Notes under the pieces: generated by a model | The model's input: only the letters and a program-made list of their open reading frames with translations | What the model was told of the DNA's origin: nothing | The model's database searches: none | Made by a program: the position numbers and the translations under genes | In this document: positions 7,828 through 18,996 of the stretch, in pieces | Numbering within the stretch: the first letter of the stretch is position 1 | Layout of the letters: every line of letters starts with the position of its first letter | Assembly (NCBI RefSeq): GCF_001431595.1 | Contig: NZ_LDJO01000030.1 | Span: forward strand, 1 to 47,229 | DNA from: Stenotrophomonas acidaminiphila | GTDB taxonomy: Bacteria > Pseudomonadota > Gammaproteobacteria > Xanthomonadales > Xanthomonadaceae | Length of the DNA: 47,229 nt | Direction: 5' to 3'

Positions 7828-8622
7828 ATGAAAGCACAACTGCGCGAACGTTTTGCCGGCATCGACCGGTTGTATGGCGCCGGCTCGATCGAGCGGCTGT
7901 CGGCCTGCCGGGTGGCGGTGGTCGGCATGGGCGGCGTCGGGTCCTGGGTGGTCGAGGCGCTGGTGCGTTCGGCGGTGGGCCACCTGGTCCTGATCGATGC
8001 CGACGACATCTGCGTGTCCAATACCAACCGGCAGTTGCCGGCGATGGCGGGCCAGTACGGGCGCAACAAGGCCGTGGCGATGGCCGAGCGCTGCCGCGCG
8101 ATCAATCCCGATGCCAGCATCGAGGCGGTGGAAGCGTTCCTGACCGCAGCCAACATGGCCGAGCTGCTGGATCGCGGATTCGACCTGGTCATCGACGCCT
8201 GTGACAGCTTCCGGGTGAAGGTGGAGGCCATCGCCTGGTGCCGCCGACGCAAGCTGCCGCTGATCACCGTCGGCGCGGCGGGAGGGCGCACCGATCCCAC
8301 CCTGGTGCGGGTGCGCGACGTGTCACGGACCGAGCACGACGCGATGCTGGCGCTGATCCGCAAGAAGCTGCGCGGCGAATTCAATTTTCCCAAGAACCCG
8401 CAACGCTACTTCGGCGTGCCGGCGGTGTATTCGCTGGAGAACGTGAAGTACCCGCAGGCCGATGGCAGCGTCTGCGGGCTGCGGCCCAACATGGGCGCCG
8501 ATGCGGCGCTGAAGCTCGATTGCGGTGCCGGCCTCGGCGCGGCCACCCACATCACCGGCGCATTCGCCTTCGCCGCGGTCGGCAAGGCCCTGGAGATGCT
8601 GCTCAAGCCCAAGGCGCGGTGA
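7828..8622 (+). CDS. tcdA: tRNA threonylcarbamoyladenosine dehydratase (ct6A synthase)
   Basis: A 264-residue E1-like (ThiF/MoeB) enzyme that activates the threonylcarbamoyl carboxylate of t6A37 with ATP and cyclises it to ct6A in ANN-decoding tRNAs. The N-terminus RFAGIDRLYGAGSIERL is characteristic of TcdA. The nucleotide-binding loop GMGGVGSWVVEAL and the following LIDADDICVSNTNRQ are intact, as are VIDACDSFRVK and the C-terminal TGAFAFAAVGKALEM. Length matches the Escherichia coli protein. It converges on tatD. Confidence 0.93.
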   Translation: MKAQLRERFAGIDRLYGAGSIERLSACRVAVVGMGGVGSWVVEALVRSAVGHLVLIDADDICVSNTNRQLPAMAGQYGRNKAVAMAERCRAINPDASIEAVEAFLTAANMAELLDRGFDLVIDACDSFRVKVEAIAWCRRRKLPLITVGAAGGRTDPTLVRVRDVSRTEHDAMLALIRKKLRGEFNFPKNPQRYFGVPAVYSLENVKYPQADGSVCGLRPNMGADAALKLDCGAGLGAATHITGAFAFAAVGKALEMLLKPKAR

Positions 8623-8664
8623 GCGCGGCGGCGCGGCGTGGGGATTGCCCGTCGCCGCGGTCGT

Positions 8665-9435
8665 TCACGCCAACGGCAGGTTGAACAGGCGCCGTGCGTT
8701 GTCGGTCGTGCGCGCGGCGATCTCCTCCACCGCCTGGCCGCGCAGCCCGGCGATGGTCGCGGCGATGCCGGGCAGGCGCGCCGGTTCGTTGCGCTGGCCG
8801 CGGATGGCCGCATCGGGCTGGTCGGGCGCGTCGGTTTCCAGCAGCAGGAACTCCAGCGGCATCGTTGCCGCCAGCGTACGCAGGCGGTTGGCGCGCGGGT
8901 AGGTGAGCGGCCCGCCCAGCCCGATCAGGAAACCCATGTCCCATAGTTGCCGGGCCTGTTCCGGGCTGCCGGAAAAGCTGTGGACCACCCCGCGCAGGCC
9001 GCCGGTGCGGCGCAGCGCCTGGATCACCTCCTCGGTGGCGCGGCGGGCATGCACGATCACCGGCAGCCCGGCCTCCCGCGCCAGCTGCAGCTGCGCGTGG
9101 AAGTAGTGGCGCTGGGTGCTGGCGTCCAGGCCTTCAACGAAGAAATCCAGCCCGCACTCGCCGATGGCGCAGGGCGCCTCGCGCTCCACCCAGGTGCGCA
9201 GCGCGTCCAGATGCTGCGGACGATGCTCGGCCAGGAACATCGGGTGCAGGCCATAGGCCGGGTGCAGTGCGGGGTCGGCGGCACAGGCCTGGCGCAATCC
9301 CGGCCAGCCCGCCGCGGTGATCGCAGGCACCACCATCGCCGCCACGCCGGCGGCCCGGGCGCGGGTCAGTACCGCGCCACGGTCGCCATCGAACGCCGGC
9401 GCGTCCAGGTGGCAGTGGCTGTCTACCAGGCGCAC
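8665..9435 (-). CDS. TatD-family metal-dependent hydrolase (3'-5' DNase)
   Basis: A 256-residue TIM-barrel hydrolase. All metal ligands are visible in order: DSHCHLD, GECGLDFF, VIVHAR, VVHSFSG and LLETDAP. TatD enzymes are magnesium-dependent exonucleases acting on DNA and RNA, with proposed roles in DNA repair and turnover. The start is GTG at 9435, just inside the 3-base gap after the upstream small membrane-protein gene, which implies cotranscription or coupling. Several TatD paralogues exist in related genomes, so the symbol is left blank. Confidence 0.92.
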   Translation of the reverse strand: MRLVDSHCHLDAPAFDGDRGAVLTRARAAGVAAMVVPAITAAGWPGLRQACAADPALHPAYGLHPMFLAEHRPQHLDALRTWVEREAPCAIGECGLDFFVEGLDASTQRHYFHAQLQLAREAGLPVIVHARRATEEVIQALRRTGGLRGVVHSFSGSPEQARQLWDMGFLIGLGGPLTYPRANRLRTLAATMPLEFLLLETDAPDQPDAAIRGQRNEPARLPGIAATIAGLRGQAVEEIAARTTDNARRLFNLPLA

Positions 9436-9438
9436 CGG

Positions 9439-9669
9439 TCAACGCTTGCGCGGGAGGGCGGGTGGCTCGGTGGCGGCAACCGGATCCTTGCGCCGCTTCC
9501 AGTTGGCCAGCAGCAGGGTGCCAAGGCCGAACAGGATCTCGTCGACGAAGGGAACCGGATCGGGCAGCAGCGCACTCAGCATGAACAGTGCGGCGGTGAT
9601 CTTGAACAGCGTCGGGTAGCGCAGCTTGCGCGCCCATTCCATGAAGGGCAGCAGCATCGGGCTGGACAT
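9439..9669 (-). CDS. Small membrane protein, DUF6116-like
   Basis: A 76-residue protein with one or two hydrophobic helices (about 18-30 and 40-56) and a basic tail ending PALPRKR. It reads MSSPMLLPFMEWARKLRYPT and then LPDPVPFVDEILFGLGTLLL, a pattern I associate with a conserved xanthomonad family (DUF6116). The ATG at 9669 has AAGGA eight bases upstream, which favours it over an upstream in-frame start. It immediately precedes tatD. The function is unknown. Confidence 0.75.
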   Translation of the reverse strand: MSSPMLLPFMEWARKLRYPTLFKITAALFMLSALLPDPVPFVDEILFGLGTLLLANWKRRKDPVAATEPPALPRKR

Positions 9670-9824
9670 GGCGGAATCCTTGGAGAGGGAGGGGCGCAGG
9701 TGCAATATTGCGACAGCCGGCCGGCTTTTCATCCAGGGGCGGGCCCGGTGGATGCCTTCGTTCAGGTTTATCGTGCTGGAATTGCGCGCAGGTCAACAGG
9801 CGGGCGACCCGCTGGGAGCAGACG

Positions 9825-10649
9825 ATGAAGAGCAACACGACTACTGTTCTGGTGGCTGCCGGTGCCTTGCTGGTGGGAGGTATCGCCACCGCCGCGTTCA
9901 TGAGCAGCCGCGACAAGGCCGCGCCGCTGGCGCAGGGTGGAACGCCGGTGCTGGACAGCACACCGCTGGCCGATGACGCGGCGGCCGGCAATGCCCTCGC
10001 CCCGAGCCAGGGCACGCTGGAGTACGCCGACGTGCTCAAGGTCGAGCCGGTCACCCGCAGCGAACCGGCCTATGCCACCGTGATCGGCAGCGAGCCGGTC
10101 CGCGAGACATCCACCACCACGGTGCCGCGCGAGGTGTGCGAGGACGTGGTGGTGCAGGAGCGCCTGCCCGAGCGCGATGGCAACGTCGGCGGCACGGTTG
10201 CCGGTGCGGTCATCGGTGGCCTGCTGGGCAACCAGGTGGGCAAGGGCGACGGCCGCAAGGCGGCGACCGCGGCCGGTGCGGTCGCCGGCGGGGTGATCGG
10301 CAACCAGATCGACAAGCGCCATGTCGGCGGTCGCGTGGTGCAGCGTACCGAGCGCCAGTGCCATACCGAGCAGACCGCGTCGGAATCCTCGCGGGTCACC
10401 GGCTACAACGTCACCTACCGCAAGGCCGACGGCAGCACCGGCAGCATGCGCATGGACAAGCAGCCGGGCAGCCGCGTCGCCCTCGGCAATGCCAGCCGCA
10501 CGGTCGGCTACGACGTCACCTACCGTTTCAACGGGCAGGAAAAGAAGGTCCGCATGGATGACAAGCCGGCCAGCGATCGCCTGCCGGTCATCGACGGCCA
10601 GGTGGTGACGCAGACGGCAGCGGTGGATGCGGCGTCCACCCGGCGTTGA
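9825..10649 (+). CDS. Glycine-zipper 2TM-domain envelope protein
   Basis: A 274-residue exported protein. A hydrophobic N-terminal signal/anchor (about 7-26) precedes an Asp/Ala-rich linker and a conserved block with Cys residues (PREVCEDVVVQ). The glycine zipper (about 120-165) reads VAGAVIGGLLGNQVGKGDGR and then AGAVAGGVIGNQIDK. After that come two similar beta-rich repeats: YNVTYRKADGSTGSMRMD and YDVTYRFNGQEKKVRMDD, probably an internal duplication. The ATG at 9825 has GGGAG about nine bases upstream. Related to the lipoprotein at 6724-7215 but not lipidated. It probably sits in the envelope; the role is unknown. Confidence 0.85.
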   Translation: MKSNTTTVLVAAGALLVGGIATAAFMSSRDKAAPLAQGGTPVLDSTPLADDAAAGNALAPSQGTLEYADVLKVEPVTRSEPAYATVIGSEPVRETSTTTVPREVCEDVVVQERLPERDGNVGGTVAGAVIGGLLGNQVGKGDGRKAATAAGAVAGGVIGNQIDKRHVGGRVVQRTERQCHTEQTASESSRVTGYNVTYRKADGSTGSMRMDKQPGSRVALGNASRTVGYDVTYRFNGQEKKVRMDDKPASDRLPVIDGQVVTQTAAVDAASTRR

Positions 10650-10687
10650 GCCCGGTGGATGGCGCGGCCATCCCGAAGTTCGCAAGG

Positions 10688-10718
10688 AGACAACGCCCCC
10701 TCGCGGGGCGTTGTCTTT
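10688..10718 (+). terminator. Rho-independent terminator after the glycine-zipper gene
   Basis: A perfect 12-bp stem (10688-10699 with 10705-10716, 5-nt loop) runs into TTTT. A clear intrinsic terminator. Confidence 0.85.
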
Positions 10719-10778
10719 TCCGGAGTTCCCCGGGCCGGACAGGCGTGCCGGCCGGCGCCGCCGGGGGCGCATGAAACA

Positions 10779-10800
10779 AGGCCCCGGTTTCCCGGGGCCT
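10779..10800 (-). terminator. Terminator of ppsA
   Basis: A 9-bp GC-rich perfect stem (10779-10787 with 10792-10800). Read on the minus strand it is followed by TGTTTC. It lies 34 bases past the ppsA stop codon. Confidence 0.6.
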
Positions 10801-10834
10801 GGTCTGGATCAGCGGGCCATCGCGCGTGCCTGGA

Positions 10835-13213
<2,379 letters not shown>

Positions 13214-13306
13214 GCGCGATGCTCCGTTGAGGCCATCGCCCGAGGCGGGCTGGTATGGCCACGTCCGTAGGAAGAAGCCAATATGATGCAGTGCACACCT
13301 AAGCGG

Positions 13307-13318
13307 CACAAGCTTGTG
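13307..13318. promoter_or_regulatory. Perfect palindrome in the ppsA-ppsR intergenic region
   Basis: CACAAGCTTGTG is a 12-bp perfect palindrome at 13307-13318. A related half-site (CTTGTG) recurs about 12 bp further right, at 13331-13336. It lies between the divergent ppsA and ppsR starts and could be an operator for either gene. The binding factor is unknown. Confidence 0.4.
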
Positions 13319-13407
13319 ACATTACTTTGTCTTGTGCTTGTCTTTCCCGGGACAGCGGCGGGTCATCCGTCGCCCCCCGCGCCATTCCCCCTCCAAAGGA
13401 GTCCTGC

Positions 13408-14229
13408 ATGACGGCGATCCGACCGGTGTTCTATGTCTCGGACGGTACCGGCATCACTGCCGAGACCGTGGGCCACAGCCTGTTGACCCAGTTCTCCGGC
13501 TTCAGTTTCGTGACCGATCGCATGTCGTTCGTGGACGATGCCAACAAGGCGCACGACGCCGCACGCCGCATCCGCGCCGCGGGCGAGCGCTACCAGGTCC
13601 GGCCGATCGTGGTCAGCTCCTGCGTCGACTCGGCGCTGGGGCGGATCCTGGAGGAGAGCGGGGCACTGGTTCTGGACGTGTTCGTGCCGTTCATCGGCCC
13701 GCTGGAACAGGAACTGGAGGCCACCCGCCACTCCAAGATCGGCCAGGCCCACGGCATGGTGGACTTCGACACCTACCACCGCCGCATCAACGCCATGAAC
13801 TTCGCCCTGAGCCACGACGACGGCATCGCGGTGAACTACGACGAGGCCGACGTGGTGCTGGTGGCCGTGTCGCGCGCCGGCAAGACCCCGACCTGCATCT
13901 ACCTGGCGCTGCACTACGGCATCCGCGCGGCCAACTATCCGTTGACCGAGGAGGACCTAGAGAGCGACCGCCTGCCGCCGCGGCTGCGCCCATACCGGCA
14001 CAAGCTGTTCGGGCTGACCATCGACCCCGAGCGGCTGCAGCAGATCCGCCAGGAGCGGCGGCCCAATTCGCGCTACGCCAGCGCCGAGGTCTGCCGCCGC
14101 GAGGTGGCCGCGGCCGAAACCATGTTCAGGATGGAGCGCATCCCGACCCTGAGCACGACGCATACCTCGATCGAGGAGATCTCCAGCAAGGTGCTCGGCA
14201 CGCTGGGGCTGCAGCGGGAGATGTTCTGA
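13408..14229 (+). CDS. ppsR: PEP synthase regulatory protein (bifunctional kinase/pyrophosphorylase)
   Basis: A 273-residue DUF299-family protein that reversibly phosphorylates PEP synthase on a threonine: ADP-dependent inactivation and phosphate-dependent reactivation. It begins [20 protein letters not shown]. The P-loop is [10 protein letters not shown] at residues 153-162, and the C-terminus has [18 protein letters not shown]. The ATG at 13408 has AAAGGAG seven bases upstream and is preferred over upstream in-frame starts. Divergent head-to-head arrangement with its target ppsA is standard for this pair. Confidence 0.95.
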   Translation: MTAIRPVFYVSDGTGITAETVGHSLLTQFSGFSFVTDRMSFVDDANKAHDAARRIRAAGERYQVRPIVVSSCVDSALGRILEESGALVLDVFVPFIGPLEQELEATRHSKIGQAHGMVDFDTYHRRINAMNFALSHDDGIAVNYDEADVVLVAVSRAGKTPTCIYLALHYGIRAANYPLTEEDLESDRLPPRLRPYRHKLFGLTIDPERLQQIRQERRPNSRYASAEVCRREVAAAETMFRMERIPTLSTTHTSIEEISSKVLGTLGLQREMF

Positions 14230-14278
14230 GGCCGCCGCAGCGCATGCCGCGGCCAGGGGGGCCGTGTACGATCACCCC

Positions 14279-14761
14279 ATGAACCAGGCTCTTTCCCGCG
14301 TCGATCGCATTCCCCGGCTTGGCCGCCTAGGCTGGCTGATGGGGCTGTACGCGGAAAACTACCAGCACCTGATGCGGCTGTTCGCACCGGACCACCTGCA
14401 CCAGGGGCGCTATGCCTCATCCATCGGCGATGGCCTGGACCTGTACCTGGACGTGATCGAGTGCCACCGCTACACGGTCGAACTGCGCATGACCTATGGC
14501 ATCCTCGACCCGCTGACCGGCGAGCCCGATCCGTCGGCCTACGTGCGCCTGTACCGCGATGCGAAGCAGGTGGAGACCACCCACTGCTATGTCGGCCGGC
14601 GCTGGCAGGACGTGATCGGCATGTATCCCCCGGCGGACGAACTGGTCAGCCATCGCCTGCGCATGAATACCTTCCTCGGCAAATGGCTGGAATACCTGGC
14701 CGAGCGCGGGCATGGCGTGGCCACCCTGCGCCGGCTCGACGAGGCCGGCGTGCCGATGTGA
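14279..14761 (+). CDS. DUF1249 family protein (YqiB-like)
   Basis: A 160-residue cytosolic protein of the DUF1249 family. Conserved blocks are visible: LMGLYAENYQHLMRLFAPD at the N-terminus, VIECHRYTVELRMTY in the middle, and SHRLRMNTFLGKWLEYLAERGH at the C-terminus. The family is widespread in gammaproteobacteria and has no settled function. The ATG at 14279 is used; a GTG at 14264 would add five residues, and neither has a strong ribosome-binding site. Located between ppsR and a Nudix gene, as in some relatives where yqiB lies near a Nudix hydrolase. Confidence 0.85.
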   Translation: MNQALSRVDRIPRLGRLGWLMGLYAENYQHLMRLFAPDHLHQGRYASSIGDGLDLYLDVIECHRYTVELRMTYGILDPLTGEPDPSAYVRLYRDAKQVETTHCYVGRRWQDVIGMYPPADELVSHRLRMNTFLGKWLEYLAERGHGVATLRRLDEAGVPM

Positions 14762-14874
14762 GCCCGGCGCACGCGCGGGCGATGTCCGGTGCCGGGCGCG
14801 CCGTTCCCGGCGCCGCATTCGCGTGGCGGGGCGATCGGTCATACTGCGTGTTTTCGCCGCACGCCCCGATTCCG

Positions 14875-15363
14875 ATGCCCTATACCCCGATTCTCGCCAC
14901 CCTGGGATACGTGATGTCCAGGGACGGCACCCAGGCCCTGATGATCCATCGCAACACCCGTCCCGGCGACATGCACCTGGGCAAGTACAACGGGTTGGGC
15001 GGCAAGATGGAGCCGGAGGAAGACGCGCTGGCATGCATGCACCGCGAGATCCGCGAGGAAGCCGGGATCGAATGCGGCACCACCCGCCTGCGCGGCACCC
15101 TGAGCTGGCCGGGCTTCGGCAAGCACGGCGAAGACTGGTTCGCCTTCGTGTTCGTGATCGACGACTGGACCGGCACGCCGCTGCAGTCCAACCCCGAGGG
15201 CACGCTGGAATGGGTGCCGGTGGACCGGCTCGAGTCGCTGCCGCTGTGGGAGGGCGACCGCCATTTCCTGCCACTGGTGTTCGATGCCGATCCGCGGCCG
15301 TTCCACGGGGTGATGCCGTACCGCGACGGCCGCATGCAGTCCTGGAGCTATAGCCGCCTGTAA
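14875..15363 (+). CDS. Nudix hydrolase, MutT/8-oxo-dGTPase-like
   Basis: A 162-residue Nudix protein. The Nudix box spans about residues 42-64: GG at its start, REIREEAGI at its end, with the metal-binding REXXEE core intact. It begins MPYTPILATLGYVMSRDG and has the motif NTRPGDMHLGKYNGLGGKME found in MTH1-type 8-oxo-dGTP diphosphatases. The C-terminus has MPYRDGRMQSWSY. It probably cleanses oxidised or noncanonical nucleotides. The start at 14875 matches the family; the gap from DUF1249 is 113 bases. Confidence 0.9.
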   Translation: MPYTPILATLGYVMSRDGTQALMIHRNTRPGDMHLGKYNGLGGKMEPEEDALACMHREIREEAGIECGTTRLRGTLSWPGFGKHGEDWFAFVFVIDDWTGTPLQSNPEGTLEWVPVDRLESLPLWEGDRHFLPLVFDADPRPFHGVMPYRDGRMQSWSYSRL

Positions 15364-15366
15364 GCG

Positions 15367-16014
15367 TCAGCCGCGCCGGGCCAGCAGCAGGTGGAACTGC
15401 TTGTCGACCCGGCGGCCGTCGTTGCTGGTGCCGGTTTCGGCATGGGTCCGGTGGATCCAGGCCGGGAAGCCGCTGGCGTGCAGCGCGTGCTCGACCCGGG
15501 CCCGTTCGTACAGGTGGAAGCCATGGGCGGTGAAGGGCAGGCTGCGCATGAACGCGGCATCGCCGAAGGCCAGGCACAGCCGGCCCCCGGGGCGCAGCGC
15601 CGTGGCCAGCCGCGCCAGGACGCCGGGCAGGTCCGGCCAGAAGTACAGGGTGTTCACGGCCAGTGCGGCGTCGAAGCGGGCGTTGCCCACGGCAAGCGCC
15701 TGCGCATCGCCGGCCTGCAGCTGCGCGCGCCCGGCGAGCCCGTTGCCGCGCAGGAGCGCGTTGCCGGCGCGGACCATCTCGCTGGACAGCTCGACGCCCA
15801 GGTAACGGCTGCCGGGCGCGGCGAGCAGCAGCGGGGCAAAGGCCGCGTTGCCGGGGCCGATTTCCAGAATGTGCTCGTTGGCCTGGACGGCCAGCAATGC
15901 GATCGCGGCGCGGTTCAGCGCGCCATTGCTGCGGTTCATCGACTCGGCCACGGCCACTGCGGCGTCGCCATGGGGGTGCCGCAACTGTGCGGCCAGGGTG
16001 GGAATGTCCAGCAT
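15367..16014 (-). CDS. Class I SAM-dependent methyltransferase
   Basis: A 215-residue methyltransferase-fold protein. Motif I is ILEIGPGNAAFAPLLL, followed by the acidic end of strand 2 (YLGVELSSEM), then DAALAVNTLYFWPD and LRPGGRLCLAFGD. An N-terminal cap precedes these. The pattern resembles ubiquinone/menaquinone-type or small-molecule methyltransferases; the substrate is unknown. The ATG at 16014 lacks a strong ribosome-binding site. It converges with the Nudix gene (stops 4 bases apart) and is divergent from phosphatidylserine synthase. Confidence 0.85.
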   Translation of the reverse strand: MLDIPTLAAQLRHPHGDAAVAVAESMNRSNGALNRAAIALLAVQANEHILEIGPGNAAFAPLLLAAPGSRYLGVELSSEMVRAGNALLRGNGLAGRAQLQAGDAQALAVGNARFDAALAVNTLYFWPDLPGVLARLATALRPGGRLCLAFGDAAFMRSLPFTAHGFHLYERARVEHALHASGFPAWIHRTHAETGTSNDGRRVDKQFHLLLARRG

Positions 16015-16179
16015 CGTCGTCGTCCGTTCAGGGGTGGGCGGACGTGGCGGCGGCGGGTCCATGACCGATGATGGCGATCCCCGGTGTGCCGGCGCAAGGT
16101 GGGTGTCCGGTACCCGCGGTGCTGTCGCGGTCGTGGGCGCTCGCGGTAACCTGTCCGGGTACATGTCCGGCGAGTCCCC

Positions 16180-16794
16180 ATGAAACGTCACTTCTCGATG
16201 CTGCGCGAGTTCCGTCTCGCGGACTGGTTCACGCTTGGCAACGCCTTCTGCGGCACCGGTGCGGTGTTTGCGGCGATGCGCTTCCTGCAGGACGGCCAGC
16301 GCGGCTTCCTGCTGTTCGGCATGGCGCTGATCCCGCTGGCGTTCGTGTTCGATGCGCTCGATGGCCGTATCGCCCGCTGGCGGCAGTCGTCCTCCACCCT
16401 GGGGCGCGAACTGGATTCGCTGGCCGACGTGATCTCCTTCGGCGTCGCCCCCGCCGCGCTGGCCTACGCCTGCGGCATGCAGGGCGGCTGGGACTGGCTG
16501 GTGCTGAGCTACTTCGTCTGCTGCGGCGTCAGCCGGCTGGCGCGCTACAACGTCACCGCCGAGGAAATCGCCGGCGACTCGGACAAGGTCCCGTACTTCG
16601 AGGGAACCCCGATCCCCACCAGCCTGGCGCTGGTGGTCGTGCTGGCGATGGCGGCCCATTTCGGCGCGATCGGCGCCAACCTGTGGGGCGGCGTCTGGCA
16701 ACTGGGGCCGTGGCAGCTGCATCCGCTGGTGCTGCTGTTCGCGTTGTCCGGTTCGCTGATGATCAGCAAGACCCTGCATATTCCCAAGCCCTGA
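16180..16794 (+). CDS. pssA: CDP-diacylglycerol-serine O-phosphatidyltransferase
   Basis: A 204-residue polytopic membrane enzyme of the CDP-alcohol phosphatidyltransferase family. It forms phosphatidylserine, the precursor of phosphatidylethanolamine. The active-site motif D-G-x2-A-R-x8-G-x3-D-x3-D is complete in DGRIARWRQSSSTLGRELDS followed by LAD. The start FRLADWFTLGNAFCGTGAV and segment RLARYNV match type II PssA. Six hydrophobic helices are visible. The ATG at 16180 begins the family homology. Other CDP-alcohol transferases are possible but less likely. Confidence 0.87.
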   Translation: MKRHFSMLREFRLADWFTLGNAFCGTGAVFAAMRFLQDGQRGFLLFGMALIPLAFVFDALDGRIARWRQSSSTLGRELDSLADVISFGVAPAALAYACGMQGGWDWLVLSYFVCCGVSRLARYNVTAEEIAGDSDKVPYFEGTPIPTSLALVVVLAMAAHFGAIGANLWGGVWQLGPWQLHPLVLLFALSGSLMISKTLHIPKP

Positions 16795-16855
16795 CCGCTG
16801 CGGCGCGGCCGCGTTGCTATCATCGTCGCGACAACGGCGGAGCAGGGCAGCGGCA

Positions 16856-17935
16856 GTGGCCGAGGACAACGACAGCACGGGTTTCGACGCCGGCCTGAAG
16901 CGCGCCTGGGAGGCATGGCAGCAGGCCGTGGGCCAGGGCGCCGCAGGTGCGCCGGACGCCTTTCCCTGGCAGGAGGGCATCGCGCAGTGGACGCGGCTGG
17001 TCAGCACCGGCGCCGCGCCGCAGGTGCATGAGCTCGGCGCCCGCTTCCAGCAGCAGGCCGGTGACTGGCTGGGCACGATGCAGCAGGTCGCGGCCCGTTT
17101 CGCCGGCCGCGACAGCAGTGCCGCCGAAGTCGCCGGCGCCTGGCGCGACGCCGTGGAGGGGCAGGGCGACGCCATGGTGCGCTGGATGCTCGACGCGGCC
17201 CGCGGTGGCAACGCGCTGGGCGACCAGCCCTGGATTCGCGATTTCGTCCATGCGCTGCAGTCCGGCCATGGCGAGGGCGGCTGGCTGAACGCGCCGACCT
17301 TCGGCCCGGCCCGCGAGCACCAGGCGCGCTGGCAGTGCTTGCTGCGTGCGCAGCAGGAGCACCAGGCGCGCATGGAGGCCTATGTCGGCTCCATCCGCGG
17401 CATGCTGGATGATGCCTTCCATCGCTTCGAGGCCAAACTGGCCGAGCACGAGGCCCCCGGCAGCCAGCTCACCAGTGCCCGCGCGATGTTCGACCTGTGG
17501 ATCGACGCCGCCGAAGAGGCCTATGCCACGGTGGCCATGTCCGAGGATTTCCAGCGCATCTACGCCGATCTGGCCAATACCCAGATGCGCCTGCGCGCCG
17601 CCACCCAGCACGAGCTCGAGCGCGCCTGCGAGCTGATGGGAGTGCCGACGCGCACCGAGATGGATGCCGCCCACCGCCGCATCGCCGAACTGGAGCGATG
17701 GATGCGGCGCATGGCCGCGACCGGCACCGCGCCCGCCCCGGCGCCAGCGGAGGCCAAGGCGAGGACGACGGCGAAGTCGACGGTGAAGTCGACGTCCGCG
17801 CACGGCGGCGCCGCCGCACCGAAGAACCGGCCCGCGGCGGCAACGAAGGCCGGCAAGCCGGCCGCACCCGCCAGCGTCCGCGCGGCCAGGACCGCGTCCC
17901 GCCCGGCCACGCCGCGGCGCGGAGGCAAGCCATGA
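16856..17935 (+). CDS. phaE: Class III polyhydroxyalkanoate synthase subunit PhaE
   Basis: A 359-residue partner subunit of class III PHA synthases, required for activity of PhaC although not itself catalytic. It is largely helical and rich in Trp, Gln and Ala (AWEAWQQAVGQ, FDLWIDAAEEAYATVAMSED). The conserved C-terminal block RTEMDAAHRRIAELERWMRR matches PhaE and is predicted to coil. An Ala/Lys/Pro/Thr-rich tail of about 70 residues (TAKSTVKSTSAHGG and onward) resembles histone- or phasin-like tails. GTG at 16856 is chosen; an upstream TTG would add a short basic stretch. Its stop overlaps the phaC start by four bases (ATGA). Confidence 0.87.
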   Translation: MAEDNDSTGFDAGLKRAWEAWQQAVGQGAAGAPDAFPWQEGIAQWTRLVSTGAAPQVHELGARFQQQAGDWLGTMQQVAARFAGRDSSAAEVAGAWRDAVEGQGDAMVRWMLDAARGGNALGDQPWIRDFVHALQSGHGEGGWLNAPTFGPAREHQARWQCLLRAQQEHQARMEAYVGSIRGMLDDAFHRFEAKLAEHEAPGSQLTSARAMFDLWIDAAEEAYATVAMSEDFQRIYADLANTQMRLRAATQHELERACELMGVPTRTEMDAAHRRIAELERWMRRMAATGTAPAPAPAEAKARTTAKSTVKSTSAHGGAAAPKNRPAAATKAGKPAAPASVRAARTASRPATPRRGGKP

Positions 17936-18996
17936 AGGGGCCGCTCGGGTTCGGCATGGACGACCTGCTGCAGGAGACCCTGCAGCTGCAGCGCAAGCTG
18001 GCCGACGGGCTGAAGCTGCTGCCTGGCATGGAGGACGTCGACTATGGCGTCACCGAACGCCAGCCGGTGTGGAGCGACGGCAAGGTCACGCTGTACCGCT
18101 TCGTCGGTACCGGGGCGCCGTCCGGGCAGCCGCCGCTGCTGATCGTCTACGCGCTGGTCAACCGGCCGTACATGGTGGACCTGCAGGACGGCCGCTCGCT
18201 GGTGCAGAAGCTGCTCGCCGCCGGCCAGGATGTGTACGTGCTGGACTGGGGCTACCCGGATCGCTCCGAGCGTTTCCTGACCCTGGAGGACTACCTGCTG
18301 CGCTACCTCGACGGCGCCGTCGACCACCTGCATGCGCTGCATGGCGGGGCGCCCAACCTGCTGGGCATCTGCCAGGGCGGGGTGTTCTCGCTGTGCTACG
18401 CCGCGCTGCGCCCGCACAAGGTGCGCAACCTGGTGACCATGGTCACGCCGGTGGATTTCCACACCGCGGACAACATGCTCTCGCACTGGGCGCGGCACGT
18501 CGACGTGGACCTGTTCGTCGATACGCTGGGCAATGTCCCGGCCGACCTGATGAACGCCAGTTACCTGATGCTCAAGCCGTTCCGGCTCAATGTGCAGAAA
18601 TACGTGGGACTGGTGGACATCCTCGACGACCGGCAGGCGCTGGAGGATTTCCTGCGCATGGAGAAGTGGATCTTCGACTCGCCCGACCTGGCCGGCGAGG
18701 CGTTCCGCGAGTTCGTCAAGCAGTTCTACCAGGCCAATGGGCTGATGCATGGCGGCATCCGCATCGGTGCCGAGGTGGTGGACCTGGAAAACCTGCGGAT
18801 GCCGGTACTCAACATCTACGCCGAGCAGGACCACCTGGTGCCGCCGGCGGCGTCCAGGGCACTGCGCGGACGCACCGGCAGCGACGACTACACGGAGCTG
18901 GGTTTCCGCGGCGGCCATATCGGCATCTATGTCTCGGCACGTGCGCAGCGCGAGGTACCCAGCGCCATCCACGGCTGGCTGAGCGAACGCCCATGA
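17932..18996 (+). CDS. phaC: Class III polyhydroxyalkanoate synthase subunit PhaC
   Basis: A 354-residue alpha/beta-hydrolase-fold synthase that polymerises hydroxyacyl-CoA into PHA at the granule surface. The lipase-like box is GICQGG with nucleophile Cys147; the other triad residues are Asp300 (YAEQDHLVPP) and His329 (FRGGHIGIYVS). The length of about 355 residues is that of class III PhaC rather than the longer class I/II enzymes, in agreement with the adjacent PhaE. Class III enzymes usually prefer short-chain monomers. It is translationally coupled to phaE and to the following gene by ATGA overlaps. No phaA or phaB is in the window. Confidence 0.93.
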   Translation: MKGPLGFGMDDLLQETLQLQRKLADGLKLLPGMEDVDYGVTERQPVWSDGKVTLYRFVGTGAPSGQPPLLIVYALVNRPYMVDLQDGRSLVQKLLAAGQDVYVLDWGYPDRSERFLTLEDYLLRYLDGAVDHLHALHGGAPNLLGICQGGVFSLCYAALRPHKVRNLVTMVTPVDFHTADNMLSHWARHVDVDLFVDTLGNVPADLMNASYLMLKPFRLNVQKYVGLVDILDDRQALEDFLRMEKWIFDSPDLAGEAFREFVKQFYQANGLMHGGIRIGAEVVDLENLRMPVLNIYAEQDHLVPPAASRALRGRTGSDDYTELGFRGGHIGIYVSARAQREVPSAIHGWLSERP

